Below, piece by piece: positions 1-9,483 of a stretch of DNA of 64,000 bases. Below the pieces are notes generated by a model that ran no database searches, was not told the origin of the DNA, and saw only the letters and a program-made list of their open reading frames with translations. Source of the stretch: Roseomonas sp. GC11 (GTDB lineage: Bacteria > Pseudomonadota > Alphaproteobacteria > Acetobacterales > Acetobacteraceae); the NCBI RefSeq assembly GCF_024437745.1, contig NZ_JANFNY010000013.1, positions 1-64,000 on the forward strand, given 5' to 3'. The stretch's first letter is position 1. Every line of letters starts with the position of its first letter. A program made the translations under genes and the position numbers.

Positions 1-85
1 GGCCACGGCCGAGCCCGGCCTCCTGCCGCGCCGGGCGCGCCCCGCACCCGCCTCGACCACCACCTCCTCCTCCACCCTGGCCTGA
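1..85. other. Window edge, coding status unclear
   Basis: One plus-strand frame is open from the edge to a TGA at 83-85 and would give a Pro/Thr/Ser-rich C-terminus. The opposite strand is also open and has a GTG followed by several Glu and Val codons. No recognisable domain appears in either reading, so I cannot say which strand is coding. The stretch from 86 to 245 shows no feature. Confidence 0.15.
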
Positions 86-245
86 GGCCCCGCCCCGGCA
101 TCCTCCGCCGCGCGTGGGAGAATGGCGGGGGGCGGGTTGCGCGCGGCGCGCGTCGGTGCTGCAAAACGGCTGGGCGCGGCGGGAGGCCGCCACGCCCCGG
201 GGCTGGCGAGTCTGCCTGCCCCGTCTCCAGCCGGAGTGATACGAC

Positions 246-1073
246 GTGGCCGCATTGACGAAGCCCAAGGTGCATATGGGCACGCTGACGGGGGGCGAGG
301 GGCGCGAGGTTTTCGCCAGCAACCCCATCATCCTCCTGCCCATGGGCAGCCATGAGGACCAGGGGCCGCATGCGCCGATGGGCGACTACCTGCTGGCCGA
401 GAAGGTGGCCGAACTCGCCGCCATCCGTGCCACCGAGGCCGGCACGCCCACCTATGTCGCCCCCGTCCTGCCCTTCGGCGGTGCCGACTGGTTCGGCCCG
501 ATGATCGGCGGCATCGCCATCAGCCAGGCGACGCTGACGCAGGTGATTTCCGACATGGTCGAGAGCCTGCACCGCAACGGCCTGACGCGGCTGATCGTCA
601 TCAACGGCCATGGCGGCAATGTCGGCCCGATCGCCGAGGTGGCGCGCCGCCTCTACATCGACCGCAAGATCGTCCTGCCCAGCCTCTACCTGTGGAAGAT
701 CAGCTATGGCCTGCTGCCCGGCCTGATCGGGGCGGAGAAGGCCAAGGCCGTCTCCGGCCACGGCGCCGACCCGCTGACCAGCATCGGCCTGCACCTCTTC
801 CCCGAGCTGATCCGCGAGGACCTGATCCCCGAGGGCAAGCCGCTGAAGAATGACAGCCTGCTGGGCCTGCCCTATACCGGCCTTGGCACCGCCAGCTTCC
901 AGGGCGCCGAGGTCGGCCTGCCCATGGAGTATGACGACACCTATCACCAGGGTGTCGGCCGTGGCGATCCTAAGCTCTGCTCCGCTGAGACGGGCGCCCT
1001 GCTGGTGGAGAAGCTGACGGGCATCGTCGCCGATTTCGCCACGCTCTTCGCCAGCAAAGTGCCCGCGAAGTAA
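246..1073 (+). CDS. Creatininase-family amidohydrolase
   Basis: The 275-residue length fits the creatininase (creatinine amidohydrolase) family, metal-dependent cytosolic enzymes that open amide or lactam rings. The metal-site motif GSHEDQGPHAPMGD lies at about residues 34-47 and NGHGGN at 120-125. In the classical family the first motif reads E-x-H-G-P-H; here the residue two after Glu37 is Gln39, so one usual His ligand is missing. The enzyme therefore need not act on creatinine. The GTG start at 246 leads directly into the conserved N-terminus. The gene faces the FAH-family gene, with a hairpin repeat between them. Confidence 0.85.
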   Translation: MAALTKPKVHMGTLTGGEGREVFASNPIILLPMGSHEDQGPHAPMGDYLLAEKVAELAAIRATEAGTPTYVAPVLPFGGADWFGPMIGGIAISQATLTQVISDMVESLHRNGLTRLIVINGHGGNVGPIAEVARRLYIDRKIVLPSLYLWKISYGLLPGLIGAEKAKAVSGHGADPLTSIGLHLFPELIREDLIPEGKPLKNDSLLGLPYTGLGTASFQGAEVGLPMEYDDTYHQGVGRGDPKLCSAETGALLVEKLTGIVADFATLFASKVPAK

Positions 1074-1080
1074 TTTTTTT

Positions 1081-1159
1081 CAGTCTGGCGTCCCACCTCA
1101 GGCCAGAGGCGGGACGCTGAACTGAAAAAGTTTTTTGGTTCTTTTTTTCAAAAAAGAAC
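1081..1159 (+). repeat. Dispersed hairpin repeat, type A, with GC-rich palindrome
   Basis: The 3' half is a perfect hairpin with arms GTTCTTTTTT (1138-1147) and AAAAAAGAAC (1150-1159), preceded by AAAAAGTTTTTTG. The 5' half has a GC-rich inverted repeat, GCGTCCC (1088-1094) with GGGACGC (1111-1117). It lies between two convergent genes, where it could end transcription both ways. Confidence 0.8.
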
Positions 1160-1164
1160 GTCTC

Positions 1165-2028
1165 TCACGCTTCGTCTTCCACTGAATTGACGAGAGTCCC
1201 GATCCCCTCGATCTCGATCTCCACCCGGTCCCCGGCCTTCATGAAGACCGGCGGCTGGCGCGGATAGCCGACGCCGCTCGGCGTGCCGGTGGCGATGACA
1301 TCGCCCGGCTCCAGCGTCATCACTTCCGAGAGGATGGCGAGGATGCGCGGCACGGAGAAGATCATGTCCGCCGTCGTGCTGTCCTGCAGGGTCTGCCCGT
1401 TGATGCGGGAGGTGATGCGCAGCGCGTTGGGCCCCTGCGGCAGTTCATCGGGCGTGACGATCTCGGGGCCGAGGCCGCCGGTGCGGTCGAAATTCTTGCC
1501 CATGCCCCATTGCGTCGATTTGCGCTGATAGTCGCGCACCGAGCCTTCATTCATGCAGCTGTAGCCGGCGACGCAGGAGAGGGCTTCCGCCTCCGTCAGG
1601 TGGCGGGCGCGGCGGCCGATGATGATGGCCAGTTCCGCCTCGTAGTCGAATTTCCCTGAGACGCGCGGGCGCAGCAGCGGCGCGCCATGCGCGGCGAGCG
1701 AGGTGGGGCCGCGGAAGAACACCGCCGGGTAGTCGGGGATGGGGTTGTTCCCCTCCCGCGCATGCTCGACATAGTTCAGGCCGATGCAGATGATCTTGCC
1801 TGGGCGCGGCACCACCGGCAGCAGGCGCAGCCCGGCCAGCGGCAGGCGCGGCGCATCCGCCAGCCGCGCCGCCAGGGCCGGGGCGCTGTCTGGCAGGCCG
1901 AGCGCCGCGAGGGCGGCATTCACCTCCTCTGGCAGGCCCGGCACCACGGTGGAGAGAGCCACCACCTCCTCCCCCACCCGCGCGCCCAGCACGGCGCGCC
2001 CTTCCTGCTCGTATGTGATCAGGCGCAT
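1165..2028 (-). CDS. Fumarylacetoacetate hydrolase (FAH) family protein
   Basis: This 287-residue protein is of the FAH superfamily, whose members hydrolyse or decarboxylate beta-keto and 2-oxo acids in aromatic or sugar-acid breakdown. Visible signatures are GLNYVEHA, the metal-ligand stretch FDYEAELAIIIG, NEGSVRDYQ and the C-terminal ATGTPSGVG. A GAGAGGAAG ribosome site precedes the ATG at 2028. It is divergent from a GntR regulator, which probably controls it through the palindrome in the gap. The substrate cannot be read from sequence. Confidence 0.88.
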   Translation of the reverse strand: MRLITYEQEGRAVLGARVGEEVVALSTVVPGLPEEVNAALAALGLPDSAPALAARLADAPRLPLAGLRLLPVVPRPGKIICIGLNYVEHAREGNNPIPDYPAVFFRGPTSLAAHGAPLLRPRVSGKFDYEAELAIIIGRRARHLTEAEALSCVAGYSCMNEGSVRDYQRKSTQWGMGKNFDRTGGLGPEIVTPDELPQGPNALRITSRINGQTLQDSTTADMIFSVPRILAILSEVMTLEPGDVIATGTPSGVGYPRQPPVFMKAGDRVEIEIEGIGTLVNSVEDEA

Positions 2029-2059
2029 GCGCGCTTCCTCTCCCGTTTCCGGCCGGAGG

Positions 2060-2103
2060 TTTTATCGGAATTCTTGCAGCGTCAATTAATTTTATCGATA
2101 AAA
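2060..2103. promoter_or_regulatory. Candidate GntR operator in the FAH/GntR gap
   Basis: TTTTATCGATAAAA at 2090-2103 is a perfect 14-bp palindrome. Its half TTTTATCG recurs at 2060-2067, 30 bp away. The AT-rich gap separates two divergent genes, one encoding a GntR regulator, so an autoregulatory operator is the natural inference. Confidence 0.55.
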
Positions 2104-2128
2104 AGGCCAACCCTTGCCCCGGACCCCC

Positions 2129-2830
2129 ATGCCCGCCGATCCTTCTCCCGATGCCGGGGGTGATTCCACCCTGGCCACCCGCCTGCACCGCCGCCTGCGG
2201 GAGGACATCCTGGCCGGCCACCTGCCGCCGGGGCTGAAGCTGAAGCTGCGCGACCTCGCCGCCCGTTACGGCGCCGGCGCCTCGCCCCTGCGCGAGGCTT
2301 TGTCGCAGCTGGCGGCGGAAGGCTGGGCGGAGCGGCTGGAGCATCGTGGCTTCCGGGTCGCCGGGGCACCGGCGGGGGAGCTGGCGGGGCTGATTCGCAG
2401 CCGCATCCTGGCGGAGGGCGCGGCGCTGCAGGAATCGATCCGGCGTGGCGGCGCGGCCTGGGAAGAGGGCATCCTGCTGGCGGAGCACCGCCTGGCGCGG
2501 CTGGACCGCTCGCTGGATCCGCAGCGCTTCCTGGCCAATCCGGCGTGGGAGGCCTGCCACCGCGCCTTCCACCGGGCGCTGCTGGCCGCCTGCGAGGCGC
2601 CGGCGCTGCTGGCCTTCTGCGACCGGCTGCGGGAGGAGGCGGGGCGCTACCGTGCCCTGGCCAATCTGCGCGCCTATCCGGGGCGGCATGTGGCGGCGGA
2701 GCATGCGGCCATTGCCCAGGCCGCGCTGCGGCGTGATGCCGGCGCGGCCTGCGCGCTGCTGGCGGAGCATTATGAGCGGACGGGGCAGCTGCTGGGGGCG
2801 CGGATCAGCCTGGAGCCGGGGAGCGGGTAA
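2129..2830 (+). CDS. GntR-family transcriptional regulator (FCD type)
   Basis: The N-terminal winged helix (about residues 15-80, with LREALSQLAAEG typical of the recognition helix region) is followed by an all-helical FCD ligand domain. That domain has spaced His residues (HRAFHRALL, HVAAEHAAI) of the kind that hold a metal. I chose the ATG at 2129 over the upstream TTG at 2114. No clear ribosome site is seen. It probably represses the divergent FAH-family gene and itself in response to an acid intermediate. Confidence 0.85.
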   Translation: MPADPSPDAGGDSTLATRLHRRLREDILAGHLPPGLKLKLRDLAARYGAGASPLREALSQLAAEGWAERLEHRGFRVAGAPAGELAGLIRSRILAEGAALQESIRRGGAAWEEGILLAEHRLARLDRSLDPQRFLANPAWEACHRAFHRALLAACEAPALLAFCDRLREEAGRYRALANLRAYPGRHVAAEHAAIAQAALRRDAGAACALLAEHYERTGQLLGARISLEPGSG

Positions 2831-2947
2831 ATCTCAAAAAACAGAAAAAAATTACTGAAATCATGAAGAGTATTCTTCACCATTTGTGCATTTTGATCTG
2901 CGAGGTTGCCAATCGATCACAATCATGGCGGAAGGACTGTGCGCCCC

Positions 2948-4648
2948 ATGCAATCCACCGCGGGTTTCCTGACAATGGCGACGACGCTGGGCGCGTCCTA
3001 TACGCCGCTGGAGCGCAGCTTCAGCCTCGCGGGGCAGGATCTTGAGCGTGCCGCGACGGCACTCGGTGGCCTCGTCAACTGCTTCGAGGGGCTGGAACAG
3101 GATCTGCGTGGCCCCGCCCTCGTCACGGCCCTGGCGCAGCTGGACCAGGCGGCGGACAGCGTCCGCAACATCGATGGCATCATCCGTGCCGAACGGCAGG
3201 TGCTGGACCGGATCTTTGCCCTGCTCCAGGCCATAGCCGGGCATCTCGGCCATCTGGACGGCACGGTCCGCGCCGTCGGCATGCTGACGGTGACGGCCAA
3301 GGTCTGCGCCTCCGGCCTCGGCGCGCTGGGGGAGGATTTCTCGGCCTTCACGCGCGAAATCACCCGGCTCTTCGACCTCTCCCGCACCAGCCTCGCCGAA
3401 TTCCTCCAGGTGGTGACGCGGTTGCAGGAAAAGCTCCAGGCCGGGCTGTCGCGCCAGGATAATTTCGCGCGCCAGCAGGGCGATGCCATCCAGAACATCC
3501 CCGCCACCCTGTCGCAGAGCACCGCCGCGCTGCAGCAGCGCATGCAGGCCGGCGCCGCCGCCTCGGGCGAGGTGCGCGCCCGCTCCGCCGCCATGGCCCA
3601 GGCCGTGTCCGAGGCCATCATGGCCCTGCAGGTGGCCGATGCCACGCGCCAGCGCATCCAGCATGTGGAGGAGGTGATCGGCGGCCTGCCCAGCCTGCTC
3701 AGCGGCCCCGCCATGCCGGAGGCGGACCGCCCGCTTGTGCGCGCCCATGTCTGCCACCTCCAGGCCGCGCTGCTGCGCCACGCCGCCGAGGAATACGAGG
3801 CCCATGCCGGCCGCGTCGATGGCGCGCTCGACCGTCTTTCGCAGGAGGCCCGCGCCGTCCTGCAGATCGGCACCGAGGCGTATGGCCAGGGTGGCGAGCG
3901 CCGCGGCAACTTCCTCGCCGCCGTGGAAACCAGCGTGCGCCATGCCCTCGGCCTCGTGCGCGATTTCCGCACCGCCCAGGCCGAGGTCGCCGCCGTGGCG
4001 CAGGACATCACCGCCTCCGTCCTGCAACTCTCCGAGCATATCGGCCTGGTGCGCGCGCTGGAGACGGATCTGCGCCTGATGAGCCTCAACATGACGCTCA
4101 AATCCGGCCGCCTGCACGATGCGGGCCGCACCCTCCACACCATCGCGCGCGAATTGCGCAGCTGCGCCGACCAGACGACGCAGATCGTCGGCCTGATCAC
4201 GCGCGATCTCACCAGCGTCACCGAACTCGCCCAGAACCATGCCCAGCGCGGCCAGACGGCGGAAGAGCGCGCCCTGGCCGATCTCAACACGCTGATGGCC
4301 GGCGCCATGGACGCGCTGGGGGGCGTCGGGCGGCAGATCGGCACCGCCCTGGCCTCGCTGGAGCAGGGCGGCAGCGGCGCGGCCGGCGCCCTGGCCCAGG
4401 CGCGGGAGCGCCTCGCGGCGGCGGGCATCGCGGCCATTCTCCACCGCGTGGCCGGCGAGCTGGACGGGCAGGCGGGCGGCGGCTCCCTCTCGGAGGAAGA
4501 ACTCTCGCGCATCCGGCCCCTGCTGCCCGCCTCGCTGTCCAGCCGCTACACGATGGAGAGCGAAAGGGCGGTGCAGGCGCGGCTCAGCGGCCAGACCGCC
4601 TATCCCACGCCGGCGCCGACCAATACGCTGGAGGATATTCTGTTCTAA
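2948..4648 (+). CDS. Soluble chemoreceptor-like signalling protein, degenerate tip
   Basis: About 566 residues, mostly Ala/Gln/Leu-rich helix suggesting long coiled coils, with no transmembrane segment. Residues about 375-408 (LMSLNMTLKSGRLHDAG onward) line up with the signalling tip of methyl-accepting proteins ([17 protein letters not shown]), keeping its spacing and core Leu/Asn but losing most tip residues. A GGAAGGA site precedes the ATG at 2948; an upstream TTG at 2906 is less likely. It faces the che operon. Role inferred: a cytoplasmic receptor or scaffold whose coupling to CheA/CheW may be lost or altered. Confidence 0.6.
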   Translation: MQSTAGFLTMATTLGASYTPLERSFSLAGQDLERAATALGGLVNCFEGLEQDLRGPALVTALAQLDQAADSVRNIDGIIRAERQVLDRIFALLQAIAGHLGHLDGTVRAVGMLTVTAKVCASGLGALGEDFSAFTREITRLFDLSRTSLAEFLQVVTRLQEKLQAGLSRQDNFARQQGDAIQNIPATLSQSTAALQQRMQAGAAASGEVRARSAAMAQAVSEAIMALQVADATRQRIQHVEEVIGGLPSLLSGPAMPEADRPLVRAHVCHLQAALLRHAAEEYEAHAGRVDGALDRLSQEARAVLQIGTEAYGQGGERRGNFLAAVETSVRHALGLVRDFRTAQAEVAAVAQDITASVLQLSEHIGLVRALETDLRLMSLNMTLKSGRLHDAGRTLHTIARELRSCADQTTQIVGLITRDLTSVTELAQNHAQRGQTAEERALADLNTLMAGAMDALGGVGRQIGTALASLEQGGSGAAGALAQARERLAAAGIAAILHRVAGELDGQAGGGSLSEEELSRIRPLLPASLSSRYTMESERAVQARLSGQTAYPTPAPTNTLEDILF

Positions 4649-4679
4649 CCGGTGCGCATCGTGGAAGCCGCGCCTGGCC

Positions 4680-4747
4680 TTGAGGGGGCCTTGCCCCCTC
4701 AAGCTCCCCCCCTTTCTTTCCCTTGGGCAGGGGACAGGGTCCCCTGC
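4680..4747. repeat. Double GC-rich hairpin between convergent genes
   Basis: Two hairpins stand in a row: TTGAGGGGGC (4680-4689) with GCCCCCTCAA (4693-4702), then GCAGGGGAC (4727-4735) with GTCCCCTGC (4739-4747). The layout resembles the double-hairpin repeats at 23511, 32745 and 49618 with a different sequence. It sits at the 3' ends of the receptor-like gene and cheD, so a two-way terminator role is likely. Confidence 0.6.
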
Positions 4748-4882
4748 ACCCGCCTTCAGGGGCACCACGGGCAAGGGTCTGACTTTCCTTCCTGAGGCGT
4801 GCCGAGGGGATCCGCCACGCGCCGCCCATCGGCGCGCGCGTGGTGATGCCAGCGGGATCGCCCGCGCCCGGGGCTGGAACCC

Positions 4883-5362
4883 TCAGCCGCCGGCGCGGCG
4901 GAGCAGGACTTCGGCCGTATCGGTGCGGAAATGCAGCAGGAGCCCGTGCTGGCCGCCCGTGCGGCGGGCTTTCAGCGGCACGCCGAGCCGCCGCAACTCC
5001 GACAGGCCGAGCGCCACGTTGCGCCCGCCAATATCCAGCTGCGCCTGCGGGGCGGGGATCAGCGCGGCGCCGCCGAACAGCTTCGCTTCCAGATGGGCCG
5101 GGCGGCTGCCCTGCTCCAGCAGGCATTCGTAAAGCCCCTCGATGGCCCAGGCGCCATAGCGGGCATTCGGCTCCTCATCGGCGGTGAAGGGGTAGGGGAG
5201 GGCATAATGGTTCATGCCGCCGGCGCAGCGCACCCTGTCCCACAGGCAGAGCGAGACGCAGGAGCCCAGCACGGTGGTGATGATGCTCGGCCGCTCCGGG
5301 CAGGCCAGTTCCCCGGCCGAGAGGAAGATGCGCGGCAGGGAGGGATCAAGAGAGTCCGGCAC
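4883..5362 (-). CDS. cheD: Chemoreceptor glutamine deamidase CheD
   Basis: CheD deamidates receptor glutamines and so helps adaptation. The family core is present: [14 protein letters not shown] with the catalytic-type Cys, GGMNHYALP with the His, and the later LFGGAALI and GGRNV stretches. The start is best placed at the GTG at 5362, which overlaps the end of cheB by 17 bases and gives 159 residues, the usual length. The open frame continues upstream inside cheB, but that extension is Arg/Pro/Cys-rich and not family-like. It is the last gene of the che operon. Confidence 0.9.
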   Translation of the reverse strand: MPDSLDPSLPRIFLSAGELACPERPSIITTVLGSCVSLCLWDRVRCAGGMNHYALPYPFTADEEPNARYGAWAIEGLYECLLEQGSRPAHLEAKLFGGAALIPAPQAQLDIGGRNVALGLSELRRLGVPLKARRTGGQHGLLLHFRTDTAEVLLRRAGG

Positions 5363-6431
5363 GGAGGATCTCGCCCGCCAGGGCCTCCAGGGGCAGCACC
5401 CGCTCGGCGGCGCCGAGGGCGATGGCTTCCCGTGGCATGCCGAACACCACCGAGGTGGCCTCGTCCTGCGCGATGGTGCGCGCCCCGGCGCGGCGCATTT
5501 CCAGCAGGCCGCGCGCCCCATCATCCCCCATGCCGGTCATGATGATGCCGGTGGCATTGCCCCCGGCATATTGCGCCGCCGAGCGGAACAGCACATCCAC
5601 CGAAGGCCGGTGGCGCGAGACCAGCGGGCCTTCCTTGATCTCGACGTAATAGCGCGCGCCGCTGCGGCGCAGCAGCATATGGCGGTTGCCGGGCGCGATC
5701 AGCACATGCCCGCGCAGCACGCTGTCCCCATCGGCCGCCTCGCGCACCTCGACGGCGCAGAGGTCGTTCAGGCGGCGGGCGAAGGCGCTGGTGAAATGCT
5801 CCGGCATGTGCTGGACGATGACGGTGCCCGGGCAATCCGCCGGCAGTGCCTCCAGCACCTCGCGCAGCGCCTCCGTCCCGCCGGTGGAGGCGCCGATGCA
5901 GACCACGGTTTCCGTGGTGCGCGCCATGGCGCTGCGCGGGCTCGGTGGCGGCAGGATGGCGTCGGCGGTCAGCTTCTTCTCGACCACCCTGCCCCCCGTG
6001 GCGGCGCGCGCCGCCTGGCGGCCGAGGCGCGCGCGGGCCGCCGCCTTGACGGTGTCGCAGATATGGATGCGGGCTTCGAGCAGGCCCTGCTTGGTGTCCA
6101 TCCGCGGCTTCAGCAGGATATCCACCGCGCCGGCCTCCAGTGCTTGCATCAGCGTCTCGGAGCGCGGCTCGACCAGGGAGGAGCACATCACCACCGGGAT
6201 GGGCCGCTGCGTCATGATCTTGCGCAGGAAAGTGATGCCGTCCATGCGCGGCATCTCGACATCCAGGGTGATGACGTCGGGCACCTCCTGTTGCAGGCGG
6301 CGGGCGGCGGCGAAAGGGTCCGCCACGGCGGCGATGACGCTGATCTCCGGGTCGGATTGCAGGATCTCGGTCAGCGCCTGCCGCACGACGGCGGAATCGT
6401 CGACGATGAGGACACGGATCTTGCCCGTCAT
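5346..6431 (-). CDS. cheB: Protein-glutamate methylesterase/deamidase CheB
   Basis: CheB removes methyl groups from receptors when phosphorylated by CheA. The receiver domain (about 1-125) has the acidic pair D11/D12, phosphoacceptor D57 in LDVEMP, and K108. A linker leads to the esterase domain with catalytic Ser182 in GASTGG, His208 in VQHMPEHFT and the late Asp in GMGDDGA. The 361-residue length is normal. It follows cheR with a 4-base gap and overlaps cheD. Confidence 0.97.
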   Translation of the reverse strand: MTGKIRVLIVDDSAVVRQALTEILQSDPEISVIAAVADPFAAARRLQQEVPDVITLDVEMPRMDGITFLRKIMTQRPIPVVMCSSLVEPRSETLMQALEAGAVDILLKPRMDTKQGLLEARIHICDTVKAAARARLGRQAARAATGGRVVEKKLTADAILPPPSPRSAMARTTETVVCIGASTGGTEALREVLEALPADCPGTVIVQHMPEHFTSAFARRLNDLCAVEVREAADGDSVLRGHVLIAPGNRHMLLRRSGARYYVEIKEGPLVSRHRPSVDVLFRSAAQYAGGNATGIIMTGMGDDGARGLLEMRRAGARTIAQDEATSVVFGMPREAIALGAAERVLPLEALAGEILRAGLS

Positions 6432-6435
6432 GGCA

Positions 6436-7290
6436 TCAGACCTTCTGGAAGACCGTGGCGGCCGGGGTGGGCTTCACCGGCAGGCCAAAGCCGGCGAGGG
6501 TCTCCGAATGGCCGAGGAACAGGAAGCCACCCGGGCGCAGATGGGTGCAGACGCGTTCCAGCACCGCCTGCTGCGTGGGCTTGTCGAAATAGATCAGGAC
6601 ATTGCGGCAGAAGGCCACGTCCACCGCCTCCTCCAGCGGGTAATGCGCGTCCATCAGGTTCAGGCGCCGGTAGCGCACCATGGCGCGCAGCTCGGGCACC
6701 ACGCGCACCAGCCCGGTGGAACGCCCCTGGCCGCGCATCAGGTAGCGGCGGCGCATGGCCTCCGGCACCGGGGCCGCCATCTCCTCGGGATAGATGCCGA
6801 GGGCGGCGGTCTGCAGCACGCGGGTGCTGATATCGGTGCCCAGGATGCTGGTGTCGAAGCGGCCCTGGGCGGCGGCATTGTCCATCACCATCGCCATGGT
6901 ATAGGCCTCCGCCCCGATCGAGGCGGCGACGCTCCACAGCCGCAGCGTGGCGCGGCGCCCGGGCGGGGCGCTCTTGAGCAGTTGCGGCAGCACCTGCCCG
7001 GCCAGGATGCGGAAATGCTCCACCTCACGGAAGAATTCCGTCTTGTTGGTGGTGACGGCATCGATCAGCGAGACGGTTTCCTGCTCCAGCCCGCCGCCCT
7101 TGAAGAGGTAGTGGCAGTATTCGCGCAGATCCTGGCAGCCCGTGGCCATCACGCGCTTGCGCAGCCGCCCCTCCAGCATGGTGCGTTTGCTGGGCGGCAT
7201 TTTGATGCCGCTATACTCCTCGATGAAGCTGGCCAGCCGGAGGAAATCCGCCTCATGCAGGTGGTCGAGATGCCCTTCGGCTGCGGACAT
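6436..7290 (-). CDS. cheR: Chemotaxis protein methyltransferase CheR
   Basis: CheR uses S-adenosylmethionine to methylate receptor glutamates. The N-terminal helical domain carries the basic stretch [11 protein letters not shown]. Methyltransferase landmarks are TNKTEFFRE, an altered SAM-binding loop in [23 protein letters not shown] and [11 protein letters not shown] place the start at the ATG at 7290, five bases past the mcp stop, giving 284 residues. A GTG at 7320 would add ten residues of unconvincing sequence. The preceding receptor ends in a CheR-docking-like pentapeptide. Confidence 0.95.
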   Translation of the reverse strand: MSAAEGHLDHLHEADFLRLASFIEEYSGIKMPPSKRTMLEGRLRKRVMATGCQDLREYCHYLFKGGGLEQETVSLIDAVTTNKTEFFREVEHFRILAGQVLPQLLKSAPPGRRATLRLWSVAASIGAEAYTMAMVMDNAAAQGRFDTSILGTDISTRVLQTAALGIYPEEMAAPVPEAMRRRYLMRGQGRSTGLVRVVPELRAMVRYRRLNLMDAHYPLEEAVDVAFCRNVLIYFDKPTQQAVLERVCTHLRPGGFLFLGHSETLAGFGLPVKPTPAATVFQKV

Positions 7291-7294
7291 GCTG

Positions 7295-9466
7295 TCAGTA
7301 CCGTTCGAATTCGCTGTCACGGGAATCCGGGCCGCCGGTCATGTCGAGATCGACACCGGTGGCGCGGGGCCGCGTCCGCGCGGCCATGGGCCGGGCCGTG
7401 GCGCGCTTCATGGCGGCCGGGCGGGCGGCGCCCTGCCGGCGCGGCGCGGCGCCCAGGGAGACCGGGCGCGCCTCGTTCTGCGTGCCGGTACGGAAATAGG
7501 AGATGCTGGCCTGCAGCTTCTCCGCCTGCGCCGCCAGCTCCTCGGAGGTGGCGGACATTTCCTCCGCCGCGGCGGCGTTCTGCTGCGTTACCTTGTCGAG
7601 CTGCTGGATGGCCTGGTTGACCTGCCCGCCGCCGATATCCTGCTCCCGGCAGGCGGCGCTGATCTCCTCCACCAGCTCCGCCGTGCGCTTGATGTCGGGC
7701 ACGAGGCGCGAGAGCATGGCCCCCGCCTCCTGCGCCACCTTCACCGACTGCGAGGACAGGCCGATGATCTCGGCCGCCGCCGTCTGGCTGCGCTCGGCCA
7801 GCTTGCGCACTTCCGAGGCCACCACGGCGAAGCCGCGGCCATGCTCGCCGGCGCGCGCCGCCTCCACCGCCGCGTTCAGTGCCAGCAGGTCCGTCTGCCG
7901 GGCGATTTCCTGCACGATGGTGATCTTCTCGGCGATGGTCTGCATCGCCTGCACCGCGCGCCCCACCGCCTCGCCGCCCACCTCGGCATCGGAGGCGGAT
8001 TGCCGGGCGATCTTCTCGGTCTGCGCGGCATTGTCGGCGGTCTGCTTGATGTTCGCCGCCATCTGCTCCATCGAGGCGGAGGCTTCCTCGGTGGAGGAAG
8101 CCTGTTCCGTCGCGCCCTGCGACAGTTCCTCGGCCGAGGAGGACAGCTCCTGGCTGCCGGCGGAGACATTCTCGGCCGCCACCACGGCATCCTGCACCAC
8201 CTCGCGCAGGCGGGTCAGCATGCGCTCCTGCGCCATGCCGAGCTGGTCGCGTTCGGAATTGAGCTTCGCCTTCACCGTCAGGTCACCATCGGCGATGGAG
8301 TCGGCGATGGCCGCCATGTATTTCAGGTTGGCCGTCATGGCGGTCAGCACGGTGACGAGATCTTTGATCTCGTCATCGCTCTTGACCTCGATGCTCTGGT
8401 CGAGATCGCCATCGGCGACGGCGCGGGCCAGGCTCACCGCCTTTTGCAGCCCGCTGGAAATGCCGATCGAGATGAAGGCCCCGGCGCCGGTGGCGATGAC
8501 CACCACGAGGGCGAAGGAGACGATCAGCAGCAGGCGCGCGGCGGCATATTCCTCGAGCAGCTCGCCCTGGGTGCTCTTCAGGATGCCTTCGTTGCGGGTG
8601 ATGATGGTGCCGAGCACGCGCAGGCTCTGCTCGACCAGTGCCTGTCCCTCCTTGTTGGAGAGGGTCTGCGCGGCATTGATCGAATCCTCGCGGCCCAGCA
8701 CCATCACCTGCTGGTGCAGCGGGCGCCAGGCGTCGAGGGCACGGATATATTCTTCCAGCAGGGCCTTGTTCTCGCCCTCCAGCAGCCCGAGGAGCCGCTC
8801 CCGCGCCGTGCCGGCCTCGCGCATCAGCTGGGCGTCCAGCGCGGCGTAGCGGTCCATCTGCGCCGGGAGGCGCGTCATGATCAGGTCGGCCTCGGCGCGC
8901 AGGATTTGCAGCATCTTGCCCTGCAACTCGGCGGCGAGGCCGAGGGCCTGGGCATTGCCGGCGGCGGCGAGGCGCTGGACCAGCTGCTGCAACGCCCGCA
9001 TCCCCGGCTCCAGCGCCGGGATGGCACGGTCCTGCGACAGCAGCGTGGCCTCGTTCAGCGTGTCGCGGCTGGCGAACTGGCGGACCTTGTCCTGCACCGT
9101 CACGTAGCGCTGCCAGATCTGGGCGAATTCCTCCAGGTCGCGCCGCCCCGCGGCGGTCACTACCCCCATCATGCTGTTGCGCGTGGCCTCGATGGTTTGG
9201 CGCAGCCGCAGCATCTCCCGCTCGGCGGCCTGGGTCTTCTCGGCCTCCTGCGCGAGGATCATGTCCTTCTCGTTGCGCACGAGGTCCCGGAAGCTCTGGC
9301 CAAGATCACGCGCCAGCTCGACACGCCGCATCGGCCCCTCGAACATGCTGTCGATCTGGTCGTTGAAGCTGGCCAGCTTGGCGATTCCCAGGATGGTCGA
9401 CCCTGCGGACAGCAACAGGATGCCGGCGAAGGTCAGGACCAGCTTGGTCCTGATGGTGATGCGCAT
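7295..9466 (-). CDS. Methyl-accepting chemotaxis protein, 4HB-type sensor, C-terminal EFERY
   Basis: This 723-residue receptor has TM1 near residues 8-30 ([16 protein letters not shown]), a long helical periplasmic part of four-helix-bundle type, TM2 at [16 protein letters not shown], a HAMP domain, and a signalling domain with the tip [17 protein letters not shown]. The ATG at 9466 follows a GGAGCGAGG site. The tail is a flexible linker ending in EFERY, which fits the published CheR/CheB tether pattern x-[HFYW]-x2-[HFYW]. It lies between cheW and cheR, so it is probably the operon's main receptor; the ligand is unknown. Confidence 0.94.
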   Translation of the reverse strand: MRITIRTKLVLTFAGILLLSAGSTILGIAKLASFNDQIDSMFEGPMRRVELARDLGQSFRDLVRNEKDMILAQEAEKTQAAEREMLRLRQTIEATRNSMMGVVTAAGRRDLEEFAQIWQRYVTVQDKVRQFASRDTLNEATLLSQDRAIPALEPGMRALQQLVQRLAAAGNAQALGLAAELQGKMLQILRAEADLIMTRLPAQMDRYAALDAQLMREAGTARERLLGLLEGENKALLEEYIRALDAWRPLHQQVMVLGREDSINAAQTLSNKEGQALVEQSLRVLGTIITRNEGILKSTQGELLEEYAAARLLLIVSFALVVVIATGAGAFISIGISSGLQKAVSLARAVADGDLDQSIEVKSDDEIKDLVTVLTAMTANLKYMAAIADSIADGDLTVKAKLNSERDQLGMAQERMLTRLREVVQDAVVAAENVSAGSQELSSSAEELSQGATEQASSTEEASASMEQMAANIKQTADNAAQTEKIARQSASDAEVGGEAVGRAVQAMQTIAEKITIVQEIARQTDLLALNAAVEAARAGEHGRGFAVVASEVRKLAERSQTAAAEIIGLSSQSVKVAQEAGAMLSRLVPDIKRTAELVEEISAACREQDIGGGQVNQAIQQLDKVTQQNAAAAEEMSATSEELAAQAEKLQASISYFRTGTQNEARPVSLGAAPRRQGAARPAAMKRATARPMAARTRPRATGVDLDMTGGPDSRDSEFERY

Positions 9467-9483
9467 GGGAGCCTCGCTCCGCC

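Noticed and set aside
1075-1160. Calling the type A hairpins simple rho-independent terminators
   Set aside because: The stem is almost all A/T and weak, and the copy at 62069 lies upstream of two divergent genes, so the position does not always fit termination.
2861-4774. 637-residue minus-strand open frame opposite the receptor-like gene
   Set aside because: His/Gly/Arg-rich composition typical of antisense frames in GC-rich DNA; the plus-strand frame has coherent helical sequence and a ribosome site.
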